From contig JAEUKH010000050.1 in the NCBI GenBank assembly GCA_016792845.1, positions 124,001-188,000 of the forward strand: a DNA stretch of 64,000 nt, in the 5' to 3' direction. Within the stretch, counting starts at the first letter, position 1. The number at the start of each line of letters is the position of its first letter. The notes under the pieces are model-generated. The model worked only from the letters and a program-made list of their open reading frames with translations. It ran no database searches and had not been told where the DNA came from. Shown here piece by piece: positions 18,319 to 30,400 of the stretch. The translations under genes and the position numbers were made by a program. The stretch is from Myxococcales bacterium (GTDB lineage: Bacteria > Myxococcota_A > Polyangia > Polyangiales > Ga0077539).

Positions 18319-19262
18319 TCGTCGAGGCCGGCGTCGCGGCGGAGCTCGCCGATGGCAGACAGCACCTTGTCGGCGAGGTAGGGCAGCGGTTCGACCGCGC
18401 TGGCGTTGGCGCGTGCCATCTCGGGGGTGCGGGCGCCCGGGCAGGCGACGCTCACGAGGCCGTTCGAGAGCACGTACCGCAGCGCGGCTTCGCGGAGCGT
18501 CTTGACGTCGCCGCCGACCAGGGCGCGGAGGCCCTCGCGCTGCTTCAGGCGAACCCCGAGGTCGTGGGCGCCCCAGCGCCAGGCGCGGTGGTCGTCGTCG
18601 GTGAAGCGTCGCCCGGCGTGCCAGGTGTCGGCGAGGAGGCCGTAGGCGAGGGGCGAGCGTACCACCACCCCGACGCCCCGCGACGAGAGCTCGCCAGAGA
18701 GCGAGTGGAGCAACGATGAGAACATGAGATTGTACGGCAGAACAAGCACTTCGGCGTTGAGCCGCAGCGCCGCCTCGGCCTGCTCTCGGCTCGACACGCT
18801 GACCCCCAGGGCGCGCACCATGCCCTTTTGTTTCAGCGACTCCATCGCGGCCCAGGCCTCGCCCCGCGCGAGGGTGTCGACGGTCGGGTTGTGGAGCACC
18901 ACCACGTCGAGGTGCTCGCCCCCGAGGCGCTTGAGCGCGGCCTCGCTGGCCTTGACGAGATAGCTGCCCTCGAAGCGCTTCTGCACGGCGGTCTCGGTGC
19001 GCTCGACCCCGATGCGGGTCGACACCACTACGCCCTCGCGGCCGCGCTCTCGGAGCACCTCGCCGATGATGCGTTCGAGCGCGCCGAAGCGGTAACAGTC
19101 AGCGGTCTCGATGAAGTTCACCCCCGCGTCGAGGGCGGCGCGCAGGGTGTCGGCGACCTCTACTTCGGTCACGGGGCCGTAGGCCTCGCCCGAGAGAGAC
19201 CAGGTACCAAGGCCAATTTCGCCGACGGTCATGCCCGTGCGGCCCAGTGGGCGGGTCAACAT
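18315..19262 (-). CDS. Aldo/keto reductase
   Basis: NAD(P)H-dependent oxidoreductase of the AKR TIM-barrel superfamily (315 aa). The start chosen is the ATG of MLTRPLGRTGMTVGEIGLGT; upstream in-frame sequence to 19325 lacks family character. Conserved marks are GLGTWSLSGEAYGPV, the catalytic Asp and Tyr in FIETADCYRFGALERIIGEV and the catalytic His in VVVLHNPTV. The position normally held by the tetrad lysine (STK) reads VVVSTRIGV, that is Arg instead of Lys, which may lower or alter activity. It is the first gene of a three-gene overlapping unit with the two polytopic membrane proteins; the substrate is unknown. Confidence 0.88.
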   Translation of the reverse strand: MLTRPLGRTGMTVGEIGLGTWSLSGEAYGPVTEVEVADTLRAALDAGVNFIETADCYRFGALERIIGEVLRERGREGVVVSTRIGVERTETAVQKRFEGSYLVKASEAALKRLGGEHLDVVVLHNPTVDTLARGEAWAAMESLKQKGMVRALGVSVSSREQAEAALRLNAEVLVLPYNLMFSSLLHSLSGELSSRGVGVVVRSPLAYGLLADTWHAGRRFTDDDHRAWRWGAHDLGVRLKQREGLRALVGGDVKTLREAALRYVLSNGLVSVACPGARTPEMARANASAVEPLPYLADKVLSAIGELRRDAGLDD

Positions 19263-19402
19263 CGCGACCCGTGGTTGTGAACGACCCTGAGCCCGCTGCC
19301 AAGCCCTCGTCGCACGCGACCGCACCGCCGAGCCCCCCGTCGGGGCGCGGCCGGGTGCAGGCGTTAGTGTGCCTAACTAGTTGAATTTAATGTGAGTTTT
19401 GC

Positions 19403-19429
19403 AGTTCTGAGGTCGCCGACGGGCTGCGC

Positions 19430-19437
<8 letters not shown>
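19403..19437 (-). terminator. Hairpin at the 3' end of the kinase gene
   Basis: A perfect 9-bp inverted repeat (AGTTCTGAG at 19403-19411 and CTCAGAACT at 19429-19437) with a 17-base loop spans the stop codon of the Ser/Thr kinase gene. It is followed, in the direction of kinase transcription, by an AT-rich stretch but not by a T run. It may slow or end transcription between the kinase and the aldo/keto reductase gene; the same AT-rich stretch (about 19375-19400) could hold the reductase promoter. Moderate support only. Confidence 0.4.
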
Positions 19438-21682
<2,245 letters not shown>

Positions 21683-21829
21683 CTCGACAAGCCTCGTCGC
21701 TACAACGTGAACGATGCTTCAGGCTTTCACCCGAAAACGCCCTGTCAGCACTCATTCTTTCAGACGCGCCGAGACCCGAAAAGGGTCTGCCGCGAAATCG
21801 CGCCCCTCGCTGCGGGGGCGCGTGGGCGC

Positions 21830-22609
<780 letters not shown>

Positions 22610-22635
22610 CGACGGCGTGATACGCCTCTCAGGCC

Positions 22636-23481
22636 ATGACAACAACTTCAGGTGCGAATCGCTGGGAGGCAGCGGTCGAGGCGCTCCGTGCGCGCGATGC
22701 GCGGGTGCCCGAGGTGGGGCTGGTGCTGGGGTCGGGGCTCGGCGCGTTCGCCGACACGCTGGTCGACGCGACGGTGATCCCGTTCTCCGAGGTGCCGGGC
22801 ATGGGCTCGGTGACCGTGCCGGGGCACGCGGGCAAGCTGGTGGTGGGGCGGCTCCCGGGTGAGGGGCCGTCGCCGGTGGTGGCCGCGCTGGCGGGGCGCA
22901 TTCACTTGTACGAAGGCCACTCGGCCGACGAGGTGGTCTTCAACGTTCGCACCCTCGCGCAGTGGGGCGTGAAGCAGTTTGTGCTCACCAACGCGGCGGG
23001 CGGCATCTCGCCGACGCTGCGCCCGGGCGACCTCGTGCTCATCAGCGATCACCTCAATTTTCAGCTGCGCTCGCCGCTGACCGGGCCCAATGACCCGACG
23101 CTCGGGCCGCGCTTCCCTGACATGACCCGGGTGTATGATCCTGGGCTCCGGCAGATCGCCAGCGAGGTGGCGCTGACCCAGGGTTTTGCGCTCCGCGAAG
23201 GGGTCTACGGCGGCGTGTTGGGCCCTCAGTACGAGACCCCCGCAGAGATCAAGATGTTGCGCACCATGGGCGCCGACCTGGTGGGCATGAGCACCGTGAG
23301 CGAGGCCATCGCGTTGCGCCACATGGGCCGCAAGGTGTTGGGCATCTCGTGCGTGACCAACCTCGCCTCGGGGGTCTCTCCGGTCGAGCTCTCGCACGCG
23401 GAGGTCGAAGAGACCGCGCGGGCCACCCGCGAGCGCTTCGTGGGGCTCCTCACTGGCATCTTGCGCAGACTGGCGGCATGA
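22636..23481 (+). CDS. punA: Purine nucleoside phosphorylase
   Basis: Phosphorolysis of purine (deoxy)nucleosides to base and (deoxy)ribose 1-phosphate; trimeric PNP type (281 aa). Phosphate-binding GSGLGAFADTLVDATVI, the VPGHAGKLVVGRL histidine loop, VFNVRTLAQWGVKQFVLTNA, the GVYGGVLGPQYETPAEIKML segment and the base-binding LVGMSTVSEAIALRHMG and CVTNLASGVS are all in place. Its stop overlaps the start of cytidine deaminase (ATGA). It is the first gene of a predicted five-gene unit reaching 29505. Confidence 0.95.
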   Translation: MTTTSGANRWEAAVEALRARDARVPEVGLVLGSGLGAFADTLVDATVIPFSEVPGMGSVTVPGHAGKLVVGRLPGEGPSPVVAALAGRIHLYEGHSADEVVFNVRTLAQWGVKQFVLTNAAGGISPTLRPGDLVLISDHLNFQLRSPLTGPNDPTLGPRFPDMTRVYDPGLRQIASEVALTQGFALREGVYGGVLGPQYETPAEIKMLRTMGADLVGMSTVSEAIALRHMGRKVLGISCVTNLASGVSPVELSHAEVEETARATRERFVGLLTGILRRLAA

Positions 23482-23915
23482 GCGTTTCGCCCCTCACCGA
23501 GGCCCAGTGGCAGGCGCTCAGCCTCGAAGCCGAGCGCGCGCGTCGCCGCGCGTATGCGCCCTATTCGGGCTACAAGGTCGGCGCGGCCTTGCTCACCGAC
23601 CGCGGGGTCGTGCGCGGCTGCAACGTCGAGAACGCGTCGTATCCGTTGTGCGTCTGCGCCGAGGCCGCGACGGTGGCGAAGGCCGTCGGCATGGGGCGGC
23701 GCACCTTCCTCGCGCTCGCCGTCGCGACCGAGGGGCCCGAGCCTGGGGCGCCGTGCGGGGCGTGTCGGCAGATCCTCGCCGAGTTCGCGCTCGACCTCCC
23801 CTTGGCCCTGGTGGTGGCGGGCGTGCCGAGAACGTACACCTCGGTGCGGGCGCTGTTGCCCCTCGCTTTTACGCCGCAGATCCTCGCAGAGAGCACGACG
23901 TCGAAGCGCTTGTGA
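23478..23915 (+). CDS. cdd: Cytidine deaminase
   Basis: Zinc enzyme that deaminates cytidine and deoxycytidine to uridines in salvage (145 aa, usual for the homotetrameric class). Motifs are YAPYSGYKVGAALLTDRG, the substrate-binding NVENASYPLCVCAEAATVAK with the catalytic CAE, and the second zinc motif PCGACRQILAEF. The start is the ATG in the ATGA overlap with punA; the longer open frame (from 23349) runs over punA. A lipoprotein gene follows after 12 bases. Confidence 0.96.
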   Translation: MSVSPLTEAQWQALSLEAERARRRAYAPYSGYKVGAALLTDRGVVRGCNVENASYPLCVCAEAATVAKAVGMGRRTFLALAVATEGPEPGAPCGACRQILAEFALDLPLALVVAGVPRTYTSVRALLPLAFTPQILAESTTSKRL

Positions 23916-23927
23916 TAGCCTAGGGGT

Positions 23928-25478
23928 ATGCGTTCGCGTCGCTTGTGGTGGGTGTTGCTCGGGTCTTCCTTGGGCTTGGGCTGCGCGCTAGAGAACCCTT
24001 CGGGGCTCGGCTGGGTCGCACAAGATGCGAGCCAGAACCCCGTCGATCAGCCCCAAGGCGAAGACGTCGCGCGGGTCGATGTGCCCAATGTTGACGATGT
24101 CAACATGGTCGACGTCGGGGTCGATGGCGGTCGCGACGCGGGCGCAGACGTGCGTGACGTAGGCGTCGACACGGGCAACGACACGGGCAACGACACGGGC
24201 AACGACACGGGCAACGATGTCGGCTTTGATGCGGGCAACGACACGGGCAACGACGTCGGCTTCGATGCGGGGCCTCCCGATGTCGGCTTCGATGCGGGGC
24301 TTCCCGATGTCGGCTTCGATGCGGGGCCTCCCGATGTCGGCTTCGATGCGGGGCCTCCCGATGTTGGCAACGACACGGGCAACGACACGGGCAACGACAC
24401 GGGGCCTGCGCCTTCGGGGCAGACGTGTGCGACGGCGATCCCGTTGAGCAACAGCGTCGGCACGCAGACGGTGACGGGCGACACGTCGAGCGGTCGAACG
24501 GCAGAGTATCGACCCAGCTGCGGCACCTCAGACTCGGGCCGAAACCGCAACGACGATGTGTATGTGTTGACGCTCACCGAGCCGCGGGTTGTCGATCTGA
24601 GCCTCACCTCGACGGGGCTGTGGGATCCGGTGTTGGCGGTGGTGCGTGACGAGTGCGTCGCGCGGGGCAACAACGACGCGCGCATCGATCACGAGGCCGC
24701 GTGCAGCAATGACATCTCGGGCACCAACCTCAACGCTGAGGTGCGCGGGCTCTACCTGCCCGCCGGGCGTTGGTTCGTGATCGTCGACGGCGACGAGTCG
24801 AACCTGGCGCTCGGCGGCGGGCAGGGCCCCTATCGCCTCTCGGTGACGCAGCGCGCGGCCCCAGCCCAAGACGCGTACACGATCCAAATTACCGACGGCA
24901 ACACCTGCGCCGCCGTGCCCGGCGGCACGATGGACGAGATGCTCGACGGCGACGACGAGGTGACCTCACCCATCGGCGTGCCGCGCAACTTCGACTTCAA
25001 TTTCTTCGGTCAAACCGTCACCCACTACGCCATCTCGACGAACGGGTACTTGCAGCTGTTGCCGAGCAACAGCATGAGCAACGTGGCCACCGGCGGGTCG
25101 ACCTGGCGCAACACCACGCTCCCCTGGGCCCCGCTGCCGAACGGCGTCGTCGCCCCCTTCTGGGACGATCTCAACTTCGGCACCACCCGCAGGATGCGCC
25201 GCTGGACGAGCGCCGGTGACGTCATCCACGTACGGTGGACCAACGTGGCGCGCTACGTCGACAGCGCCGCGCAGCTGACCTTCGAGGTGCGCCTCGACCC
25301 GCGCGATGACAGCATCGCGTTTCAGTATTGCTCGCTCACGCCCATGAACAACATGAACATCGGCGCGAGCGCCACCGTGGGCATCGAGGCGATAAACGGC
25401 GCCGCGGCGAAGCTCGTGTCATTCGACGAGCCCGTGCTGGTGCCCGGGCGGGTGTTACGCTTCATCCCCTCACCGTGA
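23928..25478 (+). CDS. Repeat-rich surface lipoprotein
   Basis: A 516-residue exported lipoprotein. The signal peptide MRSRRLWWVLLGSSLGLGCA has a lipobox (LGLGC). An Asp/Asn/Gly linker (about 80-160) is built of GNDT tetrapeptide units and of nonapeptide-like units VGFDAGPPD. A PPC-like beta domain (about 165-320; TCATAIPLSNSVG, GLYLPAGRWFVIVDGD) follows. A C-terminal beta-sandwich of the nidogen-like kind (about 345-510) contains NFDFNFFGQTVTHYAISTNGYLQLLP and WAPLPNGVVAPFWDDLNFG. The linker could bind calcium or act as a spacer away from the outer membrane. It overlaps the next gene, a signalling ATPase/sigma-54 regulator, by GTGA, suggesting that it belongs to a sensing unit (inference). 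Confidence 0.8.
   Translation: MRSRRLWWVLLGSSLGLGCALENPSGLGWVAQDASQNPVDQPQGEDVARVDVPNVDDVNMVDVGVDGGRDAGADVRDVGVDTGNDTGNDTGNDTGNDVGFDAGNDTGNDVGFDAGPPDVGFDAGLPDVGFDAGPPDVGFDAGPPDVGNDTGNDTGNDTGPAPSGQTCATAIPLSNSVGTQTVTGDTSSGRTAEYRPSCGTSDSGRNRNDDVYVLTLTEPRVVDLSLTSTGLWDPVLAVVRDECVARGNNDARIDHEAACSNDISGTNLNAEVRGLYLPAGRWFVIVDGDESNLALGGGQGPYRLSVTQRAAPAQDAYTIQITDGNTCAAVPGGTMDEMLDGDDEVTSPIGVPRNFDFNFFGQTVTHYAISTNGYLQLLPSNSMSNVATGGSTWRNTTLPWAPLPNGVVAPFWDDLNFGTTRRMRRWTSAGDVIHVRWTNVARYVDSAAQLTFEVRLDPRDDSIAFQYCSLTPMNNMNIGASATVGIEAINGAAAKLVSFDEPVLVPGRVLRFIPSP
24167..24405 (+). repeat. In-frame tandem repeats in the lipoprotein linker
   Basis: Tandem DNA repeats inside the lipoprotein gene: several 12-base units GACACGGGCAAC at both ends (about 24167-24215 and 24365-24400) and about four 27-base units beginning GATGTCGGCTTCGATG in the centre (24252-24363). 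Unit lengths are multiples of three, so slippage would lengthen or shorten the linker without breaking the frame. Confidence 0.85.
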
Positions 25479-28400
25479 CCACCTGCGTCGGACGCGAGCG
25501 CGAGCTCGCTTGGATCACCGCACGTCTCGAAGCCACCAGCGCCAACGGCACCGCCATGACCGTGGTGACAGGCCCCGCAGGCATCGGCAAGTCGCAGCTC
25601 GTCGACGCGCTCCGCGACCAGTGTCGCGGGGGCGGCTTTCCGGTGTTCGAAGGGTGGTGTGTGCGCTACGCCGCCTTCGCGCCGCTCATGGCCATCGCGA
25701 GCCAGGCCTTGGCGTGGTTGCGCGCCCGCGAAGAGCAAGACCTTCTGGCCCAAGGCGACCTCGACGCCCTCGCGCCTCTGGTGAACGCCCGCGCCGTCAA
25801 GACCCTCGCGCCCGAGCTCAACGAGCCCGACGACGAGGGCGCCGTGCGCTTCACCGAAGCCCTGGGCCGGCTCTTGGCCGCCGCAGGACGGCTCCGGCCC
25901 GTGCTCTTGCTCTTGCGGGGTTGGTCGCGCGCCGATGAGGCCACGCGGAGCCTCGTGCGCGCCCTCGTCGACGCCGCCGGGCCCCAAGGCGAGCCCACCC
26001 CGGGGGCGCCCTCGATGCTCTTTGTGGCCACCCAACGCGAGCGCGAGCTCGGCGAGCTCGCAGGGCACCCCAGGGTCGAGGCGATGGAGCTTGAGGGCCT
26101 CTCGCTCGAAGGCGTGCGTCGGGTGCTCCAAGACGACGCCCTCGTGGCGCGGCTGCACGCCGTGAGCGGCGGCAACCCGGGTGCGCTCCTCGCGATGTTT
26201 GACCGGGCTCCGGCGCCGCGCGAGGTCGAGGTCGAGGCGCGCCTCGAAGGCGTCGGCGAGGTGCCGCGGCGGGTGATGGCGGCGTTGGCCATCGCCGATC
26301 GCCCGTTGCCCGTGCACGTGTTGGCGGGCGCCTTGGGCGTCGACGTCGCGACGGTGTCGCGGGCCGTGCCCTCGCTCGTCGCGGTGGGCCTCGTGCGCCG
26401 CATGCTCGACCCATCCGTGGGCGATGTGGTGATCGCGCTCGCCCACATCGACGATGGCCGCTTCGTGCAACAGAGCCTCGATGTTCACGCCCTCGCGGCG
26501 ATGCAGAGCGGGCTCGGCGAGGCCCTCGACCAGTGGGGGCGGGTGCCTCCCGAAGAGGCCCTGAGGCACCTCCTCGCGGGGCCCGTGACCCCAGAGATCG
26601 CCGAGCGTGCGGTGAGCGCCGCGCGCACGCTCTTGCGACGGCACGCGCCTGCCGCGGCGATGGTGCTCTTGCAATCGGCCGCGGTCGCCGCGAAGGGCGA
26701 GGTGTGGCGCGACCTTGGGCGCCTCGCCGCGCAGGGGGGGCGGCTCCTGGGGGCGTTTCGAGAGGCCCGTGAGCTGGTCTGGCGTGCCGAAGAGGCGCTC
26801 CCTGACGACGCCGAGCTCGGGCGTCTCGCGGCGACGCTCTCGCTCGGCGCGGGCGAGTTCGCCGAGGCCGACGCGGCGCTCGACCGGGCCGAGGCGCGCA
26901 CCTCGCATGAGCAGCACACCCAGCGCGCGGCCAACCTCGCGAGCCGCGCCGAGCTGCGTTATCAGCAAGGGCGCCTCGACGAGACCGAGCTCTTGGCCCG
27001 CGAGGCCATCGGTCTGGCGGCCGACCACGACGAGAGCGCGACCCTCGCGCGCAACACGCTCACGAAGGTGTTTCTCGTGCGGCGCGAGCTCGACAAGGGC
27101 TGGGACTGGTCGCTCCAGAGTATCGAGCGGGCGCGGGCGCGGCGCTCGACGCAGGAGGTCTTGCGCGGGCTCATCAACCTCGGGGTGGTGTCGATCTGGC
27201 GCGGCGACCTCGACGAGGCCGTGCGGCAGTTTGAGGCGGCCCGCTCGGTGGCGCAGCGGGGCGGCTCGATGATGTTGCGCGGGGTCTTGCGCGAGAACGA
27301 GGCCGTGGTGGCGCACCTCCAGGGGCGCTACGGCGACGCGTTGCAGTGTTACCAAGAGGCCCTCGGGATTCTGACCCGGGTGGGCAATCGGCGCTTCCTC
27401 GCGCGGGTCGCGAACAACCTCGGCGAGCTCTATGTGCACGTCGGCGAGATCGCGCGGGCGCGGCGGTTGTGCGAGTACGCCGCACAGGTGGCCGGCGGGG
27501 TTCGCGGCGCGCTCTCGGCCGAGGGCTTGATGCTGCGCGCGCAGGTCGAGATCGCAGACGCCCGCACCGACGCCGCGCGGGTGGCCTTGCAAGAGGCGCA
27601 GGCGATCTTCGCCGAGACCGGCGACCCCGAGCGCCAGGCGCTGGCTTCGTTGCTGGTGGTGAAGGCCGCCCTGATCGACGGCGATCTCGACGCCGCGGGT
27701 CGCGCGCTTGGGGCGGTGACCGAGCGCGATGCGCTTACGGTGCGCACCCAGGCCGAGCGCTGCCTCGCCGAGTCGTCGCTCGCGCGGGCCCAAGGTCACG
27801 ACCCCTTCGGTGCGGCGCGCCGCGCGCTCGAACTTGCCGAGACGATTCGCGACGTCGACCTTCGGTTTCGCGCCCAAGTGGCGGTCGCGCTCGGGCTCTT
27901 GGAGCGCGGTGACGAGCCCGCGGCGCGGCGTCACGCCGAGCAGGCCTCGCAGCTGCGCGAGGCGATGATCGCGCAGGTGCCCGAGGCGTTGCGGGTGGTG
28001 TACGGCACGCAGCTCGCGCGCACGGGCATCGACGGGCTGATGGCGCGGCTTGAGGTGCTGGCGGTGCGTCCGGTGGCGGCGATCAGGGCCGTGGTGGCGG
28101 CGCCGGTGGATGGCATGGGGCTCGTGGGCGACAGCGCGCCGATGCGCGAATTGCGACGCAAGATCGCGCGGGTCGCGCCCCAAGACGTGACGGTGTTGCT
28201 GCGGGGCGAGTCGGGCACGGGCAAAGAGCGCGTGGCCGAGGCGCTCCACCAGGGGTCGCACCGTCGGCAGGGGCCGATGGTGAAGGTCAACTGCGCGGCG
28301 TTGGCCGAAGGGGTGCTGCTCTCAGAGCTGTTCGGGCACGAGAAGGGAGCCTTCACGGGGGCCGACCGTCGTCGACGGGGGCGCTTCGAGTTGGCCGACG

Positions 28401-29146
28401 GCGGTACGATCTTTCTCGACGAAATTGGTGACATCTCTTCGGCGACGCAGGTGTCACTCTTGCGCGTCTTGCAAGAGCGGACCTTCGAGCGCGTCGGAGG
28501 CAACGAGACGCTCAAGGTCGACGTGCGCATCGTGGCCGCGACGAACCGAGACCTCGGTCAGATGGTGCGCGAGGGGCGCTTCCGAGAAGACCTGTATTTC
28601 AGGCTCACTTCGCTGACGATCATGATCCCCCCGTTGCGCGATCGGCTCGAAGATCTAGGCCTGTTGAGCGCGTACATTCTCGACCGCGAGCTCAGGCAGG
28701 CGGGCATCCCGCTGAGGAAGCTCTCGGCCGCGGCGCTGCGACGGCTCGGCGAGCACCGTTGGCCGGGCAACATTCGCGAGCTCGAGAACGTGCTGCGGTC
28801 GTCGGCCCTCTTCGCCGAGGGCGATGAGATCGAGCCGGGTGACCTTCAGGGGCTCCCCGAGGCGGCGGAGCCCTCGGTGAGCGCGACGGCTGAGAAGACG
28901 CCCGCGCCGAAGGAGCTCAGCGAAGTCGAGGTGGTCTACGACAAGATCCGCCACGGCGGCGTCTCGCTCTTTGACATGCGACGCGACCTCGAGCGCGGCT
29001 GCATCGCCCGCGCGATGGACGAGGCCCACGGCAACATCACCCGGGCGGCGGCGCTCCTCGGGATGAAGCGCCCGCGGTTGTCGCAGCTTGTTCGGGAGTA
29101 CGGACTTGCCAAGGGTGCCGAGGTCGGTGACACTTCGGAGCCATGA
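25475..29146 (+). CDS. AAA/STAND-like ATPase-TPR-sigma54 activator with Fis-type HTH
   Basis: A 1223-residue transcription activator. An N-terminal signalling ATPase (about 1-330) has a Walker A motif GPAGIGKSQLVDAL near residue 30. Helical TPR-like repeats follow (about 400-840; ASRAELRYQQGRLDETELLA, LGELYVHVGEIARARRLCEY). A sigma-54 AAA+ domain (about 880-1115) carries Walker A GESGTGKERVAEAL, the sigma-54 contact motif GAFTGAD, Walker B GTIFLDEIGD and the arginine-rich RWPGNIRELENVL. A Fis-type DNA-binding helix-turn-helix (about 1172-1215; GNITRAAALLGMKRPRLSQL) ends the protein. The start is GTG at 25475, in a GTGA overlap with the upstream lipoprotein; a frame-open region before it is shadow. 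It overlaps a small lipoprotein downstream (ATGA). It should open sigma-54 promoters in response to a signal sensed by the ATPase/TPR part. Confidence 0.92.
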   Translation: MTTCVGRERELAWITARLEATSANGTAMTVVTGPAGIGKSQLVDALRDQCRGGGFPVFEGWCVRYAAFAPLMAIASQALAWLRAREEQDLLAQGDLDALAPLVNARAVKTLAPELNEPDDEGAVRFTEALGRLLAAAGRLRPVLLLLRGWSRADEATRSLVRALVDAAGPQGEPTPGAPSMLFVATQRERELGELAGHPRVEAMELEGLSLEGVRRVLQDDALVARLHAVSGGNPGALLAMFDRAPAPREVEVEARLEGVGEVPRRVMAALAIADRPLPVHVLAGALGVDVATVSRAVPSLVAVGLVRRMLDPSVGDVVIALAHIDDGRFVQQSLDVHALAAMQSGLGEALDQWGRVPPEEALRHLLAGPVTPEIAERAVSAARTLLRRHAPAAAMVLLQSAAVAAKGEVWRDLGRLAAQGGRLLGAFREARELVWRAEEALPDDAELGRLAATLSLGAGEFAEADAALDRAEARTSHEQHTQRAANLASRAELRYQQGRLDETELLAREAIGLAADHDESATLARNTLTKVFLVRRELDKGWDWSLQSIERARARRSTQEVLRGLINLGVVSIWRGDLDEAVRQFEAARSVAQRGGSMMLRGVLRENEAVVAHLQGRYGDALQCYQEALGILTRVGNRRFLARVANNLGELYVHVGEIARARRLCEYAAQVAGGVRGALSAEGLMLRAQVEIADARTDAARVALQEAQAIFAETGDPERQALASLLVVKAALIDGDLDAAGRALGAVTERDALTVRTQAERCLAESSLARAQGHDPFGAARRALELAETIRDVDLRFRAQVAVALGLLERGDEPAARRHAEQASQLREAMIAQVPEALRVVYGTQLARTGIDGLMARLEVLAVRPVAAIRAVVAAPVDGMGLVGDSAPMRELRRKIARVAPQDVTVLLRGESGTGKERVAEALHQGSHRRQGPMVKVNCAALAEGVLLSELFGHEKGAFTGADRRRRGRFELADGGTIFLDEIGDISSATQVSLLRVLQERTFERVGGNETLKVDVRIVAATNRDLGQMVREGRFREDLYFRLTSLTIMIPPLRDRLEDLGLLSAYILDRELRQAGIPLRKLSAAALRRLGEHRWPGNIRELENVLRSSALFAEGDEIEPGDLQGLPEAAEPSVSATAEKTPAPKELSEVEVVYDKIRHGGVSLFDMRRDLERGCIARAMDEAHGNITRAAALLGMKRPRLSQLVREYGLAKGAEVGDTSEP

Positions 29147-29505
29147 AGGTGACCAACGCCGCGTCTCGCTTGGGTGTGGTGGCTCTGTTGGCTCTCTCTG
29201 GGGTCTTCGCGGGCTGCGCGTCGACGGCTCCGGCGGCCCGGAGCGGCGGCGCCTGCGCGATGCCGCAGCGCGTGTCGGCCACAGGCTTCTCGCACGGCGG
29301 CAACGCCGACGCGGTGGCTGCCCGCAGCGCTGGGGGCGATCGCCTGACGGGTGTCGCGGCTGACCTTGAGCACGAGCACGCGGGCATTCCGACCCCTGAG
29401 CCTGCGCGTCCGACGCGCGAGGTTCAGTTCGCGGGTCCGACGCCGCAGGTGCCGATCCCCGTGTCGGGTGGCGTGATGGCGCTCCCGGCCTCGCCCGCGT
29501 ACTGA
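29143..29505 (+). CDS. Small lipoprotein
   Basis: A 120-residue predicted lipoprotein of unknown function. Signal peptide VVALLALSGVFAGC carries a lipobox (VFAGC). The mature part is Ala/Pro-rich with no recognised domain (CAMPQRVSATGFSHGGNAD, REVQFAGPTPQVPIPVSGG). The ATG overlaps the TGA of the sigma-54 regulator gene, so it is translationally coupled, which supports a shared envelope-signalling role (inference). It is the last gene of the punA unit. Confidence 0.75.
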   Translation: MKVTNAASRLGVVALLALSGVFAGCASTAPAARSGGACAMPQRVSATGFSHGGNADAVAARSAGGDRLTGVAADLEHEHAGIPTPEPARPTREVQFAGPTPQVPIPVSGGVMALPASPAY

Positions 29506-29550
29506 TTCGCGGCGGTCTTTCAAAGCCCGACCATTGATCGGGCCACGGCG

Positions 29551-29755
29551 TCGGGGCCACCCTTGTGGTGGCCCTCAGTCGTTGGGGGCGCGCCGACGAA
29601 CGCGCCGCCGCGTAGGGGCCACCCTTGTGGTGGCCCGCTGTCGTCGGGGGCGCGTCAACGATCGAGCGCCGGTGTCGGGGCCACCCTTGTGGTGGCCCGC
29701 TGTCATCGGGGGCGCGTCAACAAACAACGAACGGGCCGCCGCGAGGGTGGCCCCC
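29551..29755. repeat. Three 62-base-spaced hairpin repeats in a convergent gap
   Basis: Three near-identical units, each with the hairpin GGCCACC-CTTGT-GGTGGCC (8-bp stem counting the flanking G-C pair) at 29554-29574, 29616-29636 and 29678-29698, followed by a conserved GTCGTCGGGGGCGCG-like tail. Spacing is exactly 62 bases. A partial inverted unit (AGGGTGGCCCC, 29744-29754) ends the array. They lie between convergent genes (lipoprotein, ribA), as REP-like or bidirectional-terminator elements do. Apart from this repeat array nothing is seen in the 256-base gap. Confidence 0.85.
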
Positions 29756-29761
29756 AACCCG

Positions 29762-30400
<639 letters not shown>

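Noticed and set aside
16474..18381. Plus-strand open frame of 635 codons over the tandem membrane genes
   Set aside because: Arg/Gly-rich antisense with no hydrophobic helices; the minus-strand paralogue pair is clearly coding.
24167..24405. Tandem repeats considered as a CRISPR array
   Set aside because: There are no spacers: the units abut, are in frame with a lipoprotein, and no cas genes are near.
25322..28261. Minus-strand open frame of 979 codons over the ATPase/sigma-54 gene
   Set aside because: Antisense shadow; the plus-strand protein has Walker and GAFTGA motifs in order, and this frame is His/Arg-rich and unordered.
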